Assembly (NCBI RefSeq): GCF_900116445.1
Contig: NZ_FPBH01000047.1
Span: forward strand, 1 to 61,777
Source: Paraburkholderia aspalathi
GTDB taxonomy: Bacteria > Pseudomonadota > Gammaproteobacteria > Burkholderiales > Burkholderiaceae
DNA length: 61,777 nucleotides
Direction of reading: 5' to 3'
Under the pieces are notes generated by a model. The model saw only the letters and a program-made list of their open reading frames with translations, was not told where the DNA came from and searched no databases. Position numbers and translations under genes: made by a program. Of this stretch, positions 61,101 through 61,777 are shown piece by piece (the first letter of the stretch is position 1; every line of letters begins with the position of its first letter).

Positions 61101-61433
61101 ATGGAAGTCATCAACCACACCGTTATTAACCTGATCATCTTCGTGCTGGCGATCTACGTCGGCTACCACGTCGTCTGGAACGTCACGCCCGCGCTGCACA
61201 CGCCGCTGATGGCCGTGACCAACGCGATTTCGGCGATCGTGATCGTCGGCGCGATGCTCGCGGCAGGCCTCACCGTGGGCGACACCGGCAAGTTCTTCGG
61301 CACGCTCGCAGTCGCGCTTGCGGCGGTAAACGTGTTCGGCGGATTCCTGGTGACAAGGCGAATGCTGGAGATGTTCAGGAAGAAAGAGCCGAAGAAGCTG
61401 ATCGCTGACAAGACGGCCAAGGAGAACGCGTAA
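61101..61433 (+). CDS. pntAB: NAD(P) transhydrogenase subunit alpha part 2 (PntAB)
   Basis: 110 residues with about three to four transmembrane helices (NLIIFVLAIYVGYHVVWNV; AISAIVIVGAMLAAG; LAVALAAVNVFGGFLVTRRM). This is the membrane dIIa part that pairs with PntB to carry protons. It starts 10 bases after pntAA and overlaps pntB by one base (TAATG). Confidence 0.95.
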   Translation: MEVINHTVINLIIFVLAIYVGYHVVWNVTPALHTPLMAVTNAISAIVIVGAMLAAGLTVGDTGKFFGTLAVALAAVNVFGGFLVTRRMLEMFRKKEPKKLIADKTAKENA

Positions 61434-61777
61434 TGAGTCTGAACGTCGTCACGCTGCTTTATCTGGTTGCGTCGGTCTGTTTCATCCAGGCGCTCAAGGG
61501 GCTGTCGAATCCGAAGACGGCGCGCACCGGCAATACCTTCGGCATGGTCGGGATGGCGATTGCGATCCTCACCACTATCGCGCTGATCGTTAAACAGGCG
61601 AATGCGCTCGGTTCGAATCTCGGGCTGGGGCTCGGCCTGCTGCTAGTCGCGCTGGTGATCGGCGGTGCGATCGGCGCGTTTGTCGCCGCGCGCGTCGAGA
61701 TGACCAAGATGCCGGAACTGGTCGCAGCGATGCACTCGCTGATCGGTCTTGCGGCCGTGTGTATTGCGTATGCGGTG
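61433..61777 (+). CDS. pntB: NAD(P) transhydrogenase subunit beta (PntB), 5' part
   Basis: The ATG at 61433 shares its first base with the pntAB stop codon. The visible 115 residues (start MSLNVVTLLYLVASVCFIQA, then KGLSNPKTARTGN and the EMTKMPELVAAMHSLIGLAA stretch) are the N-terminal membrane helices of PntB. The NADP(H)-binding dIII domain lies beyond the window edge. The tandem pntAA-pntAB-pntB operon makes NADPH from NADH at the cost of proton motive force. Confidence 0.96.
   Translation, partial: MSLNVVTLLYLVASVCFIQALKGLSNPKTARTGNTFGMVGMAIAILTTIALIVKQANALGSNLGLGLGLLLVALVIGGAIGAFVAARVEMTKMPELVAAMHSLIGLAAVCIAYAV

Noticed and set aside
1..61777. tRNA, rRNA, CRISPR array, insertion sequence or prophage
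   Set aside because: Intergenic gaps were read for cloverleaf T-arms, repeated spacers, transposase-like frames and att-like repeats, and none was found by eye.

Overview
The window is about 62 kb of high-GC DNA from a beta-proteobacterium, almost certainly Burkholderiaceae and most likely Paraburkholderia or a close relative. This rests on gene order (lptD-surA-pdxA-rsmA; glyQ-glyS-gmhB-plsC; ubiE-Tim44-like-ubiJ-ubiB; amgK-murU), a Burkholderia-type porin, a DUF4148 protein and strong GC3 codon bias. No rRNA, tRNA, CRISPR array, insertion sequence, phage gene or origin was seen. Most of the window is chromosomal core with short accessory stretches between conserved blocks.

Layout. 1-4729: start of ilvA (minus), then a giant FAD/Fe-S oxidoreductase. 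4764-10522: a run of plus-strand genes for a HIT protein, a DUF971 protein and ubiquinone biosynthesis (ubiE, ubiJ, ubiB) with a Tim44-like membrane protein and a TPMT-like methyltransferase. 10701-15634: a FmdB zinc-ribbon protein, a DUF502 membrane protein, aspS, nudB and clsB. 15861-23105: a fatty-acid beta-oxidation locus (TetR regulator, acyl-CoA dehydrogenase, bifunctional hydroxyacyl-CoA dehydrogenase/enoyl-CoA hydratase, thiolase, then a separate enoyl-CoA hydratase). 23153-24627: fdhD divergent from a nitrate-reductase-associated protein. 24863-27973: a three-PAS GGDEF-EAL protein whose third PAS looks LOV-like. 28004-32809: GST/LysR pair, DUF4148 protein, yciA and an Atm1-type ABC exporter.

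32870-40720: cell-envelope block. amgK-murU (peptidoglycan recycling) run divergently from lptD-surA-pdxA-rsmA. 40786-48482 looks like accessory DNA: an EamA exporter, porin, MFS permease with divergent LysR, and a TetR/alkylsulfatase pair in which both genes are preceded by near-identical palindromes. 48599-54911 returns to core: gloA, an NTF2-like protein, a YgjP-type metalloprotease, plsC, gmhB, glyS and glyQ. 55118-61777: an FkbM methyltransferase, an FMN-dependent glutamate-synthase-like protein, mnmA, nudJ and the start of the proton-translocating transhydrogenase operon pntAA-pntAB-pntB, cut by the window end.

The most interesting signals are the paired operators of the alkylsulfatase locus, the GAAAC-type palindrome before the beta-oxidation regulator, the LOV-like PAS domain in the c-di-GMP protein, a 7-bp tandem repeat before the glutamate-synthase-like gene, two related hairpins around the FmdB gene, and a three-cysteine LptD. 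No wholly new system is obvious; these are candidate regulatory or sensory features around known families.
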